Positions 31,665 to 45,185 of a stretch of DNA of 64,000 nt are shown one piece after another. Below the pieces are notes generated by a model. It did not search any database. It had not been told where the DNA came from and was given only the letters and a program-made list of their open reading frames with translations. Each line of letters begins with the position of its first letter. Within the stretch, counting starts at the first letter, position 1. The stretch is from assembly GCA_014529385.2 (NCBI GenBank), contig CM043942.1:30900969-30964968 (forward strand). Reading direction: 5' to 3'. The position numbers and the translations under genes are program-made. Origin of the DNA: Adiantum capillus-veneris (lineage: Eukaryota > Streptophyta > Polypodiopsida > Polypodiales > Pteridaceae).

Positions 31665-33665
31665 TTATGAGGGCATTTTGCCTAACCATACCATCTCTGG
31701 CACTGAATCCTTCTGCAAAACCTTGCTAGGAGATCTATTTACAAGATGAACAACTGTTGATACAGCTTCAGCCCAAAACCCATTTGGCAGCTGTGCATTA
31801 GACAACATACTTATGACCTTCTCTTGTATGGTCCTATTCATCCTCTCAGCAACACCATTTTGAGGAGGATTGTAAGGAGCAGTAAGTTCACGTTTTATAC
31901 CTTTTGACTCACAAAAGTCCTGAAAGGCCTTTGAAACATACTCTCCACCATTGTCAGTGCGTAAGCATTTAAGCTTCTTGCCACTCTGATTCTCCACAAG
32001 TGTCACAAATGTTTTGAAAACACTAAACGATTCATCCTTGTGCTTGAGAAAGTAAACCCATACTTTCCTCGAGTAATCATCTATAAATGTCATAAAGTAA
32101 GAAGCTCCCCCTAGAGATAGGTTAGGCATAGGTCCACACAAATCACTATGAACAAGTGCCAACTGTGTATCTCTTCTACTGCTTCTATGCTTATGTGGCT
32201 GCTGTGTTTGCTTACCATACAGACAATGTTCACAGAATTCAAAATCATTAAATGAAAAGCAAGGCAAATAACCAGAACGAGACAAGATTTCCATTCCCTT
32301 CTTGGACATATGTCCTAACCGGCTATGCCACAAAGAAACGTTCGGCTGCTCGGTTACATTGATTACATTTTTAGAGACATTTGATACATAAATCATGTAA
32401 AGTCCTCCAGACTTTACTCCATGTGCTATTGTCATAGAACCCTTGAATATCTTCCACATGTTCTGTCCAAAAGTGGTGACGTAGCCAGCATCATCAAGTA
32501 AACCTGTGCTGATCAAGCTCTTTGTAATTGAGGAAACATGTTTCACATTCTTCAGCGTGAAAGAAGAGCCATTCTGAAACTTCAATTGTACATCTCCAAC
32601 ACCTAAGATCTCACATGTCTGCCCATTGCCTAGCCGAACATGATCTTTAGCGGTCACATAAGAGGTAAACCACTCCTTGTTTGGAGACACATGAAGTGAT
32701 GCCCCTGAGTCTATAATCCAGTCACTCAGTGCATTTCCATTAGATGCTGTAAGAAGAGCTGAGTCCATTGTATTCTTCAAGAAGTAGATGTCTCCTGACA
32801 CTAGACTGTCATCCTCTGCAACAGTTTTTGTCACATTTATTTCTTGAATCTTCACTGAGGACTTGTTCTTCTCACCATGGTCTTCAGCTTTCTCTTTGCC
32901 TTTTTCTGCTTTCCATTCTCTACAGTCTCTTTTCATGTGACCCTTCTTGCCACAATGGTAGCATTCTATGTCACTCTTGCCTTTAGCACTGCGGGACTTG
33001 CTACGAGACTGATTCCTCTTTCCACCTTTGTACTTTTCTTTGGTCCTTCCCCTGACAACTAAGGCTGTTCCTTTGCCTTTGTTCATTGTCTTTCTATTGG
33101 TTTCTTCAGTAAGCAGACTTCCTTCTACACCTGCTATGTTCAAACCATCTGGAGGTGCAGAATTACTCAAAGCTGTGCGAAAAGTGTCCCAACTTTCCGA
33201 CAATGTGATCAACAGGAACATAGCTCTAACAGGTTCATCAAACTTAACACATTGAGCTGACAACTGACTATAGATTGTGTTGAATTCATTCAGATGATTG
33301 GACATAGGTGTCCCTTCTTTCATCTTCAAGTCAACAAGCTTCTTAAGCCAGTATACTTGTGAAGCTGCACTCTGCTTCTCATAAAGATCACTCAGCTTTA
33401 ACCATGCTTGATAAGCCGACATCTCGTTTGCTACATTGAAGTAAACGCTTTCTTCCAAAGTCAGCATAATGGTAGAAAGTGCCAATTCATCCATTTCGCT
33501 CCATTCATCTTCGTCCATATCTTCTGGTTTTATCCCCTTGAGCTTTATAGGTTTTATCTGCTTCTTTTGTACCAACACGTGCCAAATCTGCTTCTTCCAC
33601 AATGGGAAATTGGTTCCATCCAGCTTCTTGATATTGTAAAGAGCAGTGTCTTGTGATCCAGCCAT
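31665..33665 (-). pseudogene. gag-pol: Copia Gag, protease and integrase core
   Basis: A 666-residue intact stretch. Gag begins MAGSQDTALYNIKKLDGTNF and includes a UBN2-type domain. One CCHC knuckle (CYHCGKKGHMKRDC) lies near residue 235. The protease active site is WIIDSGASLHVSPN near 320. The integrase has an H-H-C-C zinc site (HSRLGHMSKKG and CEHCLYGK) and D,D35E residues: LVHSDLCGP, then RTDNGGEY and the E in GVAERMNRT. It ends at TAA where other elements continue into KHLRV. Translation is from ATG at 33665. Confidence 0.9.
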
Positions 33666-34749
33666 AGCTACGCTTCACAGTAGTTTACTTTCCCGGGAAA
33701 AATTCGGCAGAGTTTCCCCTGTAAACTGACCTCTGAACCAATATCAACCTGTCAAATGAACCAAGAAAGCTTCAGATTCTGCAGAAATTTTGGCAGAGTC
33801 TCCTTTGTAAAATGGCTATGGTGTACAAAAAACAGCTCAAAAAACAGCTCAAAAAACCACTGTCTCTCTAACACTGTAAGCTGTGGGTAAACCTGTCCTG
33901 CACCTGTACTGTCTCTGATTGTCATGTCACTGTCCTGTAAGCATAGACTGCGACAATGCCTCAACGGCAGTAAAGCAAAGATGCAATCCCAACTGTCTAA
34001 CTCACAGTCAATATATCCTAGCTGCCTATCTAAGGGTGCTCGAGGGATCGCTCCAAGACCTGTATCATCGAAAGGATCTCAATATTCGAGAATCCCCCAG
34101 CTCAATAAAACCTCACTCGACCCTCAACAAAGGCTGCAGTAAATCTGACAGTACATAGACTTCCCACAAAGTCATACATCCACAAATTTCCCAATATATG
34201 CTGTAACCGCTGCGGCGATTGTTTGCTGCGTGACTCACAGCCAGCAAACCCTCAACAAACATACATCATCTCTGACAATACATCCCATGTGGAAGTACCT
34301 GCAATGTCAGGATGAAATCTGGAATATCAAGCAGCAAACACAAGCTACCTGATGAACTAGTGGATGTCGCCTACAGTCTGTGTGTAGATGCGCCCGTGTC
34401 GTATGTGACACGCCTCCAAGAACTGTGAGCCGTCCTTCGATGTGTAGACAGCCACAAATCAACACTCTGGGAGTGTCGATATCCTCAGCACCTGCAATCG
34501 TAGACCGAAAACTCCAAATTTGCAGAGTCGGATCTGCACTCGCCGAGACCACGTAGTCGAAAATGGCCTGCGCAGACCTTTGTCGAAGCCGAACGGTGGC
34601 CGAGATGACCTCAGAATGAAATTCTGAGCACACCAAGCCCTACGGGTTCACCCACAAGATTTGGGGCCGTGTCTTTGCCTGTCGAATTTCACTCCAATCT
34701 GAGCGCGTGACTCTAGCCTCCTGCAGTGCTGCCCCGAGCCTCGATCTGA
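33666..34749 (-). other. Copia leader region
   Basis: About 1.1 kb between the primer site and gag, without protein-like ORFs. It is longer than usual for short-LTR copia elements. It contains a local repeat AAAAAACAGCTCAAAAAA (about 33828-33858). Confidence 0.6.
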
Positions 34750-34761
34750 GCTATGATACCA
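34750..34761 (-). other. Copia primer binding site
   Basis: On the minus strand TGGTATCATAGC, one base from the initiator-tRNA-Met site TGGTATCAGAGC, two bases downstream of the LTR end. Confidence 0.8.
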
Positions 34762-34763
34762 GT

Positions 34764-34955
34764 TGAAGGAGTACGAGCAGAAGTGCGACGCGAGAGAGAG
34801 TGCGAGAAGAAGAGCACGACGATATGGTGAACTCGCTCTACTGTAATGTGTAGAGCATAGTGAGTTCTTATTAGGTTTTTACAAAAGCATATGTGTACAT
34901 ACCTGGCGGCCCGCCCACTTACCTGGGCGACCATATTGGGCTTTATACCCCAACA
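34764..34955 (-). repeat. Copia 5' LTR (about 192 bp)
   Basis: On the minus strand it starts TGTTGGGGTATAAAGCC and ends ACTCCTTCA before AC and the primer site. The opposite LTR is missing, so ends rest on TG..CA and primer-site spacing. TATAAAG lies close to its 5' end, an odd place for a promoter. Confidence 0.65.
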
Positions 34956-35096
34956 AGAAGTGGGATTTATATAAATTGGGACACACTATTCCTTCGATTA
35001 ACTTTGAGCATCATTCTTATAATTATTATTTGTATCAAGTCATGGGTTGGGCTTGTCAGTTCCACATGTGTAGTCATGGGTGATCGCCGATGATAG

Positions 35097-35258
<162 letters not shown>

Positions 35259-36024
35259 ATGTTTGACTGTTGATCGAGTGTGGACACCCATATATGGACG
35301 AGACAACCCACATAAGTTGCATGTAACCTAGTTTTTTGTCATTCTTAAATCTATGGTGATTTCTCTTTCTCTCCTCCTCTCTTGCATTATCTCTTGGCTA
35401 TGTGTGATCGAGCAAGCATGAGTGATGATACAACGACATTGTGGTGGTTGATAAACAATGGCTAGCTCCCTCTTCGCGACGGCGGCACGGGTTTCCTTCA
35501 TCGAGAGCTACACACAGAGGTGAGTGACACACCCAATTGCATCTGCAAATTTACATGCATCTAGGTTGTGTGTTTGCAGCCTCAATGGCTTGCGCACAAC
35601 ACCGAGCAAGTCCCCTACATATTTTTTGCAAACATAGAACACTGCAAAAAAAAAAACAATAGTCTCAAATTTTTGGGGAAAAAAAAAAAAATCATCCACA
35701 CACAACCCCACCGGGTGGGGTAATCTTATTTAGGAAAAAAAAATGAAAAGAAAGAAACCCCAATAGTCCCCGTTTGGAGCCCAAGAAGCCAACCCTGAGC
35801 ACGGTTTTGGTCTTGGTCTAATGATAGTAGTGAAGCATGGTTTCATATATATACCCTACTCTTGCAAGAGTGGAATGGGGCATTTGGGATAAAGGTTCTC
35901 TCCATAAGCTTGTTTCGAGCTATCACATGACCTATTCCACATTACACACCAAAAAAAGTTAAAAAAAATAAAATAAAGTAAAAATGACCAAAATGGCTAG
36001 TGGTGACGAGGCCTCTTAGGATAC

Positions 36025-38460
36025 TTGTCAATGCTTTTAGGGTACCCGTGTCACATGTATCTACACTCTAGTCGAGTCCTAAAGTCTAAAAGACTTGAGA
36101 TTGCTTCAAATTACAAGAGCACTCACTATCCATCGACTTTAGGTTCCAGACCTTCGACTTTAGGTTCCAGACCTTCGACCGAGACCCAAGGTAGTGCGAC
36201 CCAAGACCCACATATCGCGTCTAGTGACTCTTCCTCTGACTACAGTATCATGGAGGTGTATCATACACAAAATCCTGAGTGTTCAAGTCAATACATGCAT
36301 GCCTTGGCCCCACGACCGGGTCTAGAATGTTTAGCCGCTTAAAAAGGACCTTTACTAGAGTCACTCGCTTTGAACATGTGGCACGCAAAGTAAATGAAGG
36401 GGGTGGGGAGGTGAATTCACCTTTCACATCTCATGTAGACCCCATGCTCCTTGAGAGTTTCCATGTGAATATTCCATCCACTACACTCCATGGACCTTCA
36501 GAGCTATTTCTCTCTGAAGTTATATTACCTAATGGTAGGAGTCTTGCAAAAAAACAAGAGGTCGAAGGCTATATCCTTGCAGCTAGGGAAAGGAAAATTG
36601 AAAGCTTATGCAAGGTAGAACAACATCAAGAACTAAAGCAAAAGGCCCCTATGCTGTCAAGTGTACCATTTGAGGCATCACAATCTCCTGAATTAGCGGC
36701 CCTCAAGAGTCTAACCATAGGGAGCCACATTGCATCCGCTTCAAAGGACACCCCCACCACCTCAATCCTAGATGGGCATTTCTAAATGAAAATTGGGAGT
36801 ATGATCTACAAACAAAGACTTTAACCGACCTATACACGGGTCACACATACCATGTGGGTTGGTTAGGGGTTCTACAATTCACATTGGGTGCTACCAACTT
36901 AGAGGAGCAACAATAAAGAGTTTGTGATGTCATCCATAAGGGTATTGAGTTAGAGAGGCTGAACAAAGGGATTAACATGCCTTCAACGGGTCTCATGAGA
37001 TTTTTGGATACGGGAAGGGCCAAACAACTAACCCTGTCAAAAATGGAGACTCCCTCAGTCTCGGGGGATCAGTCCTGGGGCATCCACTAGGAAACATGTA
37101 ACAAAGCATGTGCAAACAAAATAAGGGATTTATAATTAGGTACATTTACAGAAAAAGGTACTTACATAAAGGGGGTTTTTCATGAGAAATTGAAAATTTT
37201 TATACATAAGGGCTACTTTTTTTATTACAAAAAACTGCATACATAAGGGGTACATATAGTACTTGAAAATATACAGGTAAGGGATTATTTAAATACCTCT
37301 TGTTCGCACATGCTATATGCAATTTTTACACAGTGGACTCCCTGGGCCTTAATGAATCCGATGGATCCTTCATATGTTGTTTCACTGGGAGTCTTGACAC
37401 AGTCTAAGCCCACAAGCAATAGTTTTACCTTTACAATTTTAGCTCATCTTTTTGTCAAAGAACTACGGTTACCATGCCTACCCTAGTAATGAGCATGGCA
37501 AAAAGTACACTCTAGACCTCATTCGTTAGTAAAGCACTACTACCTAGTAGCATAGTGCCTACAATAGTACCTACAAGTGTGTATCAATCATATGTACTAG
37601 TTACCCCTCATGATTTTGTAGCTCCTACACCTCATTGTTTCAATAACTTACACTCCACAACAACCCTATCCAAGCCCTTATTCTAGTGGAGCCATACAAT
37701 TTAACATTAACATGTCATATCACGTGTCTTCTATGCCTAGGCCCACACATATGAACTCAAGGCCACTGCATGGTGCATCTTTGTACTAATCCTGGGACCC
37801 AAGGATTGCACGTATGCCAAACCCAATGCGAAACCCCATTCTACATGCAGTCACGGGAGCACCTTTGTCCAATAAACTTGCTCACTTGGGTGACTTGGAA
37901 ACATTTCCTCAAGCTTTTAGTCAATCTATTGCTAAAAAAATGAGTAATACACCTAATAGAGAGCCTAGAAGCAAGGCAATACAAGTAACCAAGCGCACAC
38001 AAAAATTCAATGGAGATGGAGATGTTACAAAGAATATTGAGATATTTGAACACGTATGTGATTCCCTGGAAGAGCACAATGAACTACATAAGTGCAAGGC
38101 TTTAAGCTTGACTCTAAGTGGGAAGATGGAGGATTGGTATAGGACCTTAAGGAATGAAGAGCGCATGCACTATCCTACTCTTAGGAGATTGTTCTTGAAA
38201 GAGTACATACAAGAGGGAGTGCTTTGGGGCATAGCATCTGAGATCCAGAAAGCCCAACGAGAGGAAGGTGAGTCAGTGAGAGACTTTATTAGTCGCTTAA
38301 AGAATTTGAATTCTTGTTGTAATCCAAATGAGCATTTTAACAATAGCCAAATGCTCGATAGATTCATCAGGGAACTGTGACATGAAGATATCTATAATGG
38401 CCTAGTAATTGGAGGTATCACTACTTGCGAAGCAGTCACCACCAATGCAATCCAATTGGA
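36025..38460 (+). pseudogene. gag: Gag pseudogene of the degenerate copy
   Basis: Broken frames at 36025-36342, 36279-36785 and 37814-38380 align with the intact Gag. The last keeps the capsid-like domain: KNIEIFEHVCDSLEEHNELH, LSGKMEDWYRTLRNEE, LRRLFLKEYIQEGVLWGIAS, GESVRDFISRLKNLNSC. An inserted or diverged stretch near 37090-37700 replaces the proline-rich region. Stops and frameshifts prevent a full product. Confidence 0.8.
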
Positions 38461-39885
38461 AGAAAATTAATGATTGCAGGAGAAAGAGTGTCTGTTGAGC
38501 CAAAATCTACTAGCTCGCAAGTGATTGGGCATGAGTTGATGACCATAACAAAAGTTGTTTGAGATGACTTTGGTTGACCTCATCAAGGCTATTCAAGAAA
38601 CTCTCAAAGATAATTGTGATCCACAAAACAATCATATGTATCCAAGGAGGGAGCAACAATGGTGCTTAGTTTTCTTTAGCCCACATAGCACCAATGAATG
38701 TCCTACATTTAGAGTAAAATTTAAAGGTAATTGCAATGCATGTGGGAGGTATGGTCATCAATCCAAGAATTGCATAGTGTTTAAACATGCAATGAAAAAT
38801 AGACCATCTTTGGCCTGGACATTCACACCTCAAATTCTTGCATTGATGCCTGCCCCACCTCTTGAGCAACCATCATAGCACATGGTCCCTAGGGTCCAAA
38901 ATTTTGTGCAAACAACACCATTACCACCTCCACTATCAGGACCGCAACCCCAACATCCGAGAGTAACCCCTGTGGACCAAGTGTGTTGTGAGTCATCTAG
39001 TGCTTGTGTGGATGGTATAGAGACTAGTATTACCTATAGAATCGATACGCTTGAGGATTGTCCACACTACTACGTGGAGGACTATTGGGAAAAAGTCAAG
39101 CCAATTTATCAAGTAGTTGCTCTTGCAGCAAGAGGCCAAAATATCAATCTCAATGCCAAGAGACTACCTCTTTAGTGCTACAAGTGTGGGGTCCACATTG
39201 TGTAGACGAGTAAGAGTGCCACACTACTGCAGACCAATAAAGAGAGCACATCTACAATGACAATACTCATGTGTAATTGATGTGGCCTAGTTCATTTGAT
39301 TGCCTAATGTGTGAATAATCCAAATGCACCAAATATCATGCCATTGAACTTAATTGAGATTACCAAATATCATGCCATTGAACTTAATCCAAATGCACCA
39401 AATATCATGCCATTGAACTTAATTGAGATTACCAAGGCATCATCACAAACTACACATGTGGTACCAGTAGATGTACTCACATGATCGATGCTCCAAAATT
39501 GAAATTATATCCTTGAAGAAAGAGATGCAACATCAATTTCCCAATCAAAGAAGAAGAAGAAAACAAGAAGGAAGAGATCACAAAAAGCAGCGAAGTCAAA
39601 CCCCAGTTCAAAGACCAACATAAGGACTGGTGACGATCCCGTGTACATGAACGACCTTGAAGACGATTCAGATTTAGATTCAAATGAGAATATGGAGACT
39701 AAGACAACCACTATGAAAGCAAAAAGCAAGAAGATTCCTCATGAGCCACAAGGACCAAAATCCAAGGAATCCACGAAGAAGATTGAGACTTATCCAAACC
39801 CTATAGAGGAGATCGAGCGAGTCAAGCAGTTAAAGAGTTTGGTAGAAGAGACCCAAAGAGAGCTAGAGCCAGCACCTAGGTAGTT
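38461..39885 (+). pseudogene. Zinc-knuckle region pseudogene of the degenerate copy
   Basis: Frames at 38555-38878, 38882-39175 and 39641-39883 correspond to the nucleocapsid-like part. CNACGRYGHQSKNC is intact; the other cysteine clusters are damaged. A 59-base direct duplication (ACCAAATATCATGCCATTGA and following) lies near 39327-39430. Confidence 0.75.
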
Positions 39886-40289
39886 CCAAATTATAGAAAC
39901 AATGTTTACTACGCAAAATTGGCCTCACAAGGACCACAAACCACTAGCCATACCTAGTGTCATCCAGAAAGAATGTGACTTTAAGACATAAGAAAATAGA
40001 CATATTACTTTCTTGTTGGAGAGAATGTTCAAGGAGGGATTGTGTCGTTAAATATGCGAAATTAATGGATTTCATGGCTTCAAAAGTTAGAACCACCATC
40101 ACATCTAAACAATATGGAGATCTTGAGCTATTCCCATCTCTTTGAGCCTTCCTCAATGGAGAACTAAAAGTCGGGTTACCACAATTTGCACAGATGGATA
40201 GGGCTAACAAAGTACCAATTGAGGAGGAACACTTAGATACACAACCCAACCTAGATGAGAACTATGTTTTTGAAGTACATGTTAACAAG

Positions 40290-40972
40290 ATGGGATAATA
40301 CTTTGAAGGCGATGAATCCAATGCGATCCTACCAATTATCACTAAAGGATCAATTGTGAAGGGAATCCTTGATGGTGGTGTTAGGGTTAGCATTGTAACT
40401 AAAAATTGTTGGGAATCTATGGGAAGACCTCAGCTTGGGGTCACAAACATAGTGGTAAAGATGGCCAATGGGACTATCATTAAACCTATTGGGATGCTAG
40501 AAGATCTCAAGATGAAGGTTCTTGGACACAAGGTAAGGCATACCTTCATTGTTATGGATTTTTCCAAGCATCCTATGTCACCTAAGATGATATTAGGACG
40601 TTCTTTCATGAGGGAAGCAAAAATGGTGCATGGCTAGTCTAAAAACCACGTCTACCTATAGTTCCAAGACTTGTCATTTGAGTTGATCTTGTGACTGGTC
40701 AAGCACATCCTCTAGGAAACAGATTTATAATTGACCATTGATCTGATACCGCAATTCCCTCAAACCCATTCCACTATTGTTACACATGTAAAAAGGGCAC
40801 TGATGTTGGGGAAGACTCCCCTTATATGGATGTTCTACAGGGAATGGCTGACTCTAACAACATGGACTGGGTCCACCTAGCAGCACCCATAGACACCTAG
40901 GAAAATAAAGGAAGACCTGGGTAACATGTAAGGGGAAAAAAGTTCCACAACTCGTACCTTTAAATATGATAG
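40290..40972 (+). pseudogene. Protease pseudogene of the degenerate copy
   Basis: Reads GILDGGVRVSIVTKNCWESM and MILGRSFMREAKMV, again with DGG at the active site, so DGG is a family trait and not damage in one copy. Stops follow at 40635 and later. The codon aligned with the second TAG of the intact copy is GAA. Confidence 0.75.
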
Positions 40973-41689
40973 GAGCAAACACAAATTACTAAAACAAGTA
41001 CGCCATCAAATAATACAATTACAAGATATTGGCGATCAATATAAATAAGATTCATCATACTTGTGAAAAGCAGCACATGCATTAGGTAACCCGACTAGCA
41101 TAGCAAGAAATTCATTGTGCTTTGTTTGAGTTCTGAATGTACTTTTGTTGATGTCTTTCTATACCACTTTGACTTGGTGACATCTAGATTACGCCAAGTT
41201 TAATAAATATAGTAGCTTCTTTTAGTTATGATTGTGTCTGTATTGGGTTCATCTTCATGTGCATGTATAAGAGTGCTTTCCAATTCGATGTGTTTAGTTG
41301 TTCATATGTCAAAAAAATTTGCAGATGCAATAATTGCTCAAAAATAGTAGGTTTAATTGTAAACACACCATAATGTAGAAAACAATATGAATTTTAAGAA
41401 CAAATTTAGAAGAAAGTTACTTACATGTTGAAAAACTTGGCAATCTGTTCACTCATAAAAGTTGTCATCAAATCAACAAGGAATTTAGTTATAGAACAAA
41501 AATTATTATTTTTTGAATGTTCGGCTTTCAAGTAAAATGTTTTGGACTTATATATTTGCTACAAAACATTTCAAAACTTGAAAATTTTGTATCTTCTCCA
41601 GTTGTCCTTGTGTGCAATTTGAAGCTTGGCATGATCAATTTTGGTTTGAGTGATACGGTTTGCTAAAATTACACTAAACTCCCTGGTTT
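40973..41689. other. Non-coding gap between the degenerate element and unit A3
   Basis: AT-rich, with no ORF, LTR end or repeat that I can recognise. Confidence 0.4.
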
Positions 41690-41699
41690 GGGGTGAGTG

Positions 41700-42079
41700 G
41701 TTAATATATGCTCTTAGGGGTAGGCCAAAATGGGGATAAAAAATATCTTATGATGTGATAGAAACTGTGCTAGCAAATATAACCGCTCGGAAAATCCACG
41801 CTTCATTAAATGTTCCACATAAGATTATTGTGGCCCTAAGCCCAGAACTTCCTTTACCATCACCAGACGGATATTGTTCCTGAAGTGTTCTCGACCCCAA
41901 AGGATCACCCGTGTCACTTTATTTTGATATGTCCACCATTTTATATGTGCAAGTGAAGTTCCTAATAGAGGGAATAGAAGACACTCATAATGGAGTACGA
42001 TGTTTCTCCTAATGGACTCATTTGACTATTGCAGATGAGCAATGGTTATCACTAATACCTAATCTTGACTATAAGTCAT
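41700..42079 (-). pseudogene. Unit A3 minus-strand frame, decayed
   Basis: Homologous to the 172-codon frames of A1 and A2: MTYSQD, HLQ, LLGTS, KWWTYQNKVTRVILWGREHF, NNIRLVMV, RGFSERLYLLA. It has its own stops (for example at codon 7 and in place of a Tyr in PQYYY) and loses homology before the cysteine-rich end. At codon 105 it has CAG (Gln), where A1 and A2 have TAG. Confidence 0.55.
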
Positions 42080-42959
42080 AGCTGATGAAGTATAAGACAC
42101 AGCTTAAGACACGTTATTGAAGAAACTTGTAAACTGTTGATTTAAACTCTTAAAAATTGCTCAAGTCTATTACAATGCACTATGAAGTATAATATGCTTG
42201 TCTTATATAGACCCACATAGCAACCTCTACCCAATGACTATCGTATTAAAAGCCCACATTACTTGCCAACTCTTACTAGTATCCCGTAACACATTAACTC
42301 ACCTTTGTTTTCTCAACATATGTTTCTCCTAGAAACTTACCCAACTGGCCGTCCTACCTATAATAGTCTCTCTTGAAATGTCGATACTATGAGTATTTTT
42401 TGTCTGTGACCATCCAGATTTGGAGACTATACCTCATAAGATTCTTTCAAGCCGCGCATCGACTTAGCAAAAATAGCCTGATATGTTCAACTGGCTACTG
42501 TTACAAAATTACTAGTTTTCAAAATTTCACTACTAGCAGTAAAATAAGGGGTGTTTCTTTGAAGCCTCTTTTTATAAATTATTCAAGCTAGTTTTTAATT
42601 TTTTTTGCTGTCCAGAAACCCTAAATTTCAACTAATTATATTGCCTTACTTTATTAACACCTATATAGCTTTACTACATATTTTAACCCTCTACAAACAT
42701 TAAAACTACATGTACATCTTCTCTGTCGCACGTTACCCTTTCCACGAGAATGGAGTGTTCACAACTCGGTTCACAGATACACAACTACAACACTCACGAT
42801 TCGACACACACTATGCTCTACCGAATCTTGTGCTAATGAAATCCCAGGAGACAAGGTCTTTATGAGCTACCTCGATTGCGGGAAATTTTGGTAAATTTTG
42901 GGTCCCATTAGCTACTGCTGGGCATCGACCTCTATCAAACCCTCATAGATTTGGAACAG

Positions 42960-42976
42960 GTGAGTACTACACTCAC
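42960..42976 (+). promoter_or_regulatory. A3 plus-strand start-site stem-loop
   Basis: GTGAGT (42960-42965) and ACTCAC (42971-42976) form a six-base stem with a five-base loop. The TATA box expected near 42945 is degenerate (CATAGATT). CTTTGCATC follows, corresponding to CTTAGCATC in A1. Confidence 0.45.
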
Positions 42977-43040
42977 TTTGCATCTTTCTTCTGTGTTATC
43001 AGCCTGTGCGTTCAAACTTTTAAGTTGTTGAGACTACAAC

Positions 43041-43097
43041 ATGCCTAAGGGAATGGAGAAAATTGTGGTGGAGTCGTCGTCTTCTCCGAGTATACAT
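43041..43097 (+). CDS. A3 plus-strand gene, putative first coding exon
   Basis: Encodes MPKGMEKIVVESSSSPSIH, aligned with the A1 and A2 peptides, followed by GTTATT. The first residues differ but the Lys, the Val-Val/Ile-Val pair, the serine run and the final His are kept. Confidence 0.4.
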
Positions 43098-44898
43098 GTT
43101 ATTTAATGTTTATATCTGATTTGGTGGCGTTCTTCACTTATCTAGCATTTAAGATAGGGCTGGGCTGGTTTGATTGAGATGTAATGATAAACTTGAGTTG
43201 ATAGTACTCTGTGTATTTATAACTCTTGCTAGTTGGTTGATTAGTGATGGAATGGTATGCTCTAATTTTGACCTGTTTTTGTGCTGAAATCTCTAAAAAA
43301 ATAGGAATCTCACTGTCATATTATTACTGGGTATTGAGGTGCTACCAGATCTTGAAAAGAATCTTTGAAGATGAAAAGCATCACATACCCCAATGATGTC
43401 TAGTTTTCTTTCTCAGCTTGAATACATTTGCCGACATTCATCACATACCCGAAAGATATTTGGTTTTTTTACTACACTAGCCAGATCGGTTGCTCACCAT
43501 TTGCATCTTGAAAGTATTGTTGACATGTGGTAGCTTGGTATATCTTGCCTAGTTATGGTTTAGTTCCCCTACTTTCAAATGATCTAAGCTTTGCTCTATT
43601 GAACTTGCCCTTACATGCTCTCATTTCATATCATATCAGTTAGTAGTAGGATTATTGCATTACAAATATACCCGCATGATGCTGGTTACAAAGATTATGA
43701 ATCTTGATATCTCCAGCTAGGGATTAGATATTTAAAATGGGTTTATGGCATAATGGGTACTCTCTAGAGTGAGAGTTGGTCTTTGGACTATGCTTTTGTT
43801 GGTCTTTGGATTTTTAGCTGTACTTTTACTAATCTCTAGCTATTACTATTCTGGTTTTGTCTTAATGCTTCTCTTAGGGATTTGAATTGCCCAGTTGGTC
43901 TGGTTGTGATTCAGAGTATAGCACTTTGGCCTACACTATCAAAACACACTTTACAATTCTTCTGCTTTTTCGGTTTCCATACCGAGAGGAATAAATCTGC
44001 TGCTTTTTAATATTTGGTAATAGATGATGGAATTGGTATTGATATTATTTTTTTTTGAGCAAGGAGTAAAACAGGAATATGTTACCACCTTTGTGAAAAA
44101 ATATGTCGGCCATGACATATGAAAAGAGACAGCTGTAAATAATGATGTCATTTGAGATGATTAAATCTGTTCTTAACTTAAGTAGGGGTAAATTTCAAAG
44201 AAATCCAAACATATGGGTTGGGACTCCTCTGGGCATTCTGCTGGTTACCGGAGTCCTGTACCTTACTATGTCATTTTTCATTAAAGACATCACCTTAGAA
44301 AGTCCTTTCAAAAAAATTCAGATAGGTTATGGCTTTGCTTTCTCTAAAATGCTACAGAGGCCTTTAGGCTCTGTGATTGAAATAAAATATGGGTCTGACT
44401 TTGTTCATGTGTAACCAACTTTCCTCTATCACTTTAGGAGGTGTTTTGAAATAGAATAGATGTTAAAAACTGATGCCTAGTATAGGGTGTATGTCTTGAG
44501 CTAACTTTTGCTTGCTCCTATGGGGTAAAAAAATTCTCGATCTGTTTAAAGGACGATTTAAAAATATTTAAACATTGTTTTGATTGAGATAACCTCTTTA
44601 AACACTTTAAACTTATGATATGCAGCGGAATGTTTTGAAAAATTTGGAATTGTTTTGATAAATGGTAGCATTTATTATGGGAATCTCACTCTCTAGGAAA
44701 GATTTGCTAATAACCAAGGACTATTTTATAGTAAGAACTTGGCTTTTCAAAAACTCTTATTCTTTAAAAAAAAAAAAAATACACGTTGAGAACTGTTGTT
44801 TTTTTCATTTGACATGGATAACAGCAGGGATGACCATGCATCACCTGTACACAGTAAGAATTGCTAACTGAGCATTTTCTTGTTTACTATGGGTTCAG

Positions 44899-45117
44899 GT
44901 GAGGGCTACCATCTTTGATAAAAACATATTGTTCTATGTGGTTGTCGACATGAGGTTTCTCTTTTACCTTCAAGCAGCATCAGACTTAGGGATTACTTTC
45001 TTCCATGTTATACTTTGTTTTCATCACTGTCTTGTACAAAATTTATTCTCAACAGCAAATAAATTACTGTACAAGTCCATTGTATTGTCTAGAAATTATC
45101 GGTCTCTGAACAGGTAG
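44899..45117 (+). CDS. A3 plus-strand gene, putative last exon
   Basis: After TTGCTAAC and GGTTCAG (ending 44898) a 72-codon frame starts VRATIFDKNILFYVVVDMRF and runs to TAA at 45117. The first half matches A2; the second half lies past the A2 stop and may be 3' UTR by homology. Function unknown. Confidence 0.4.
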   Translation: MRATIFDKNILFYVVVDMRFLFYLQAASDLGITFFHVILCFHHCLVQNLFSTANKLLYKSIVLSRNYRSLNR

Positions 45118-45185
45118 TGTTCTTTTGCGCTTATGTATCTATTTATAACTACTACTACTACTACTACTACACACACACACACATT

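Larger units (their letters stand above)
30575..34955 (-). mobile_element. Ty1/copia retrotransposon, 5' LTR present, 3' end missing
   Basis: On the minus strand the order is LTR (34955-34764), primer site (34761-34750), leader, then one gag-PR-INT-RT frame from 33665 down to 30575. The element breaks off in the middle of reverse transcriptase, just after the YVDD motif, so the rest of RT, RNase H and the 3' LTR are lost. Domain order (INT before RT) and the initiator-Met-type primer site identify Ty1/copia. Confidence 0.9.
41690..45185. other. Unit A3: divergent two-gene module of unknown family
   Basis: Same layout as A1 and A2. The minus-strand frame is about 42079-41700 with its TATA box at 42210-42201. 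The plus-strand start motif is at 42960-42976, the first exon at 43041-43097, the acceptor at 44898 and the last exon from 44899. The 3' block (CTTGTACAAAATTTATTCTC) is followed by ACTACTACTACTAC and a short CA run (45170-45182). It is more decayed on the minus strand than A1 and A2, but better preserved in its last exon. Confidence 0.6.
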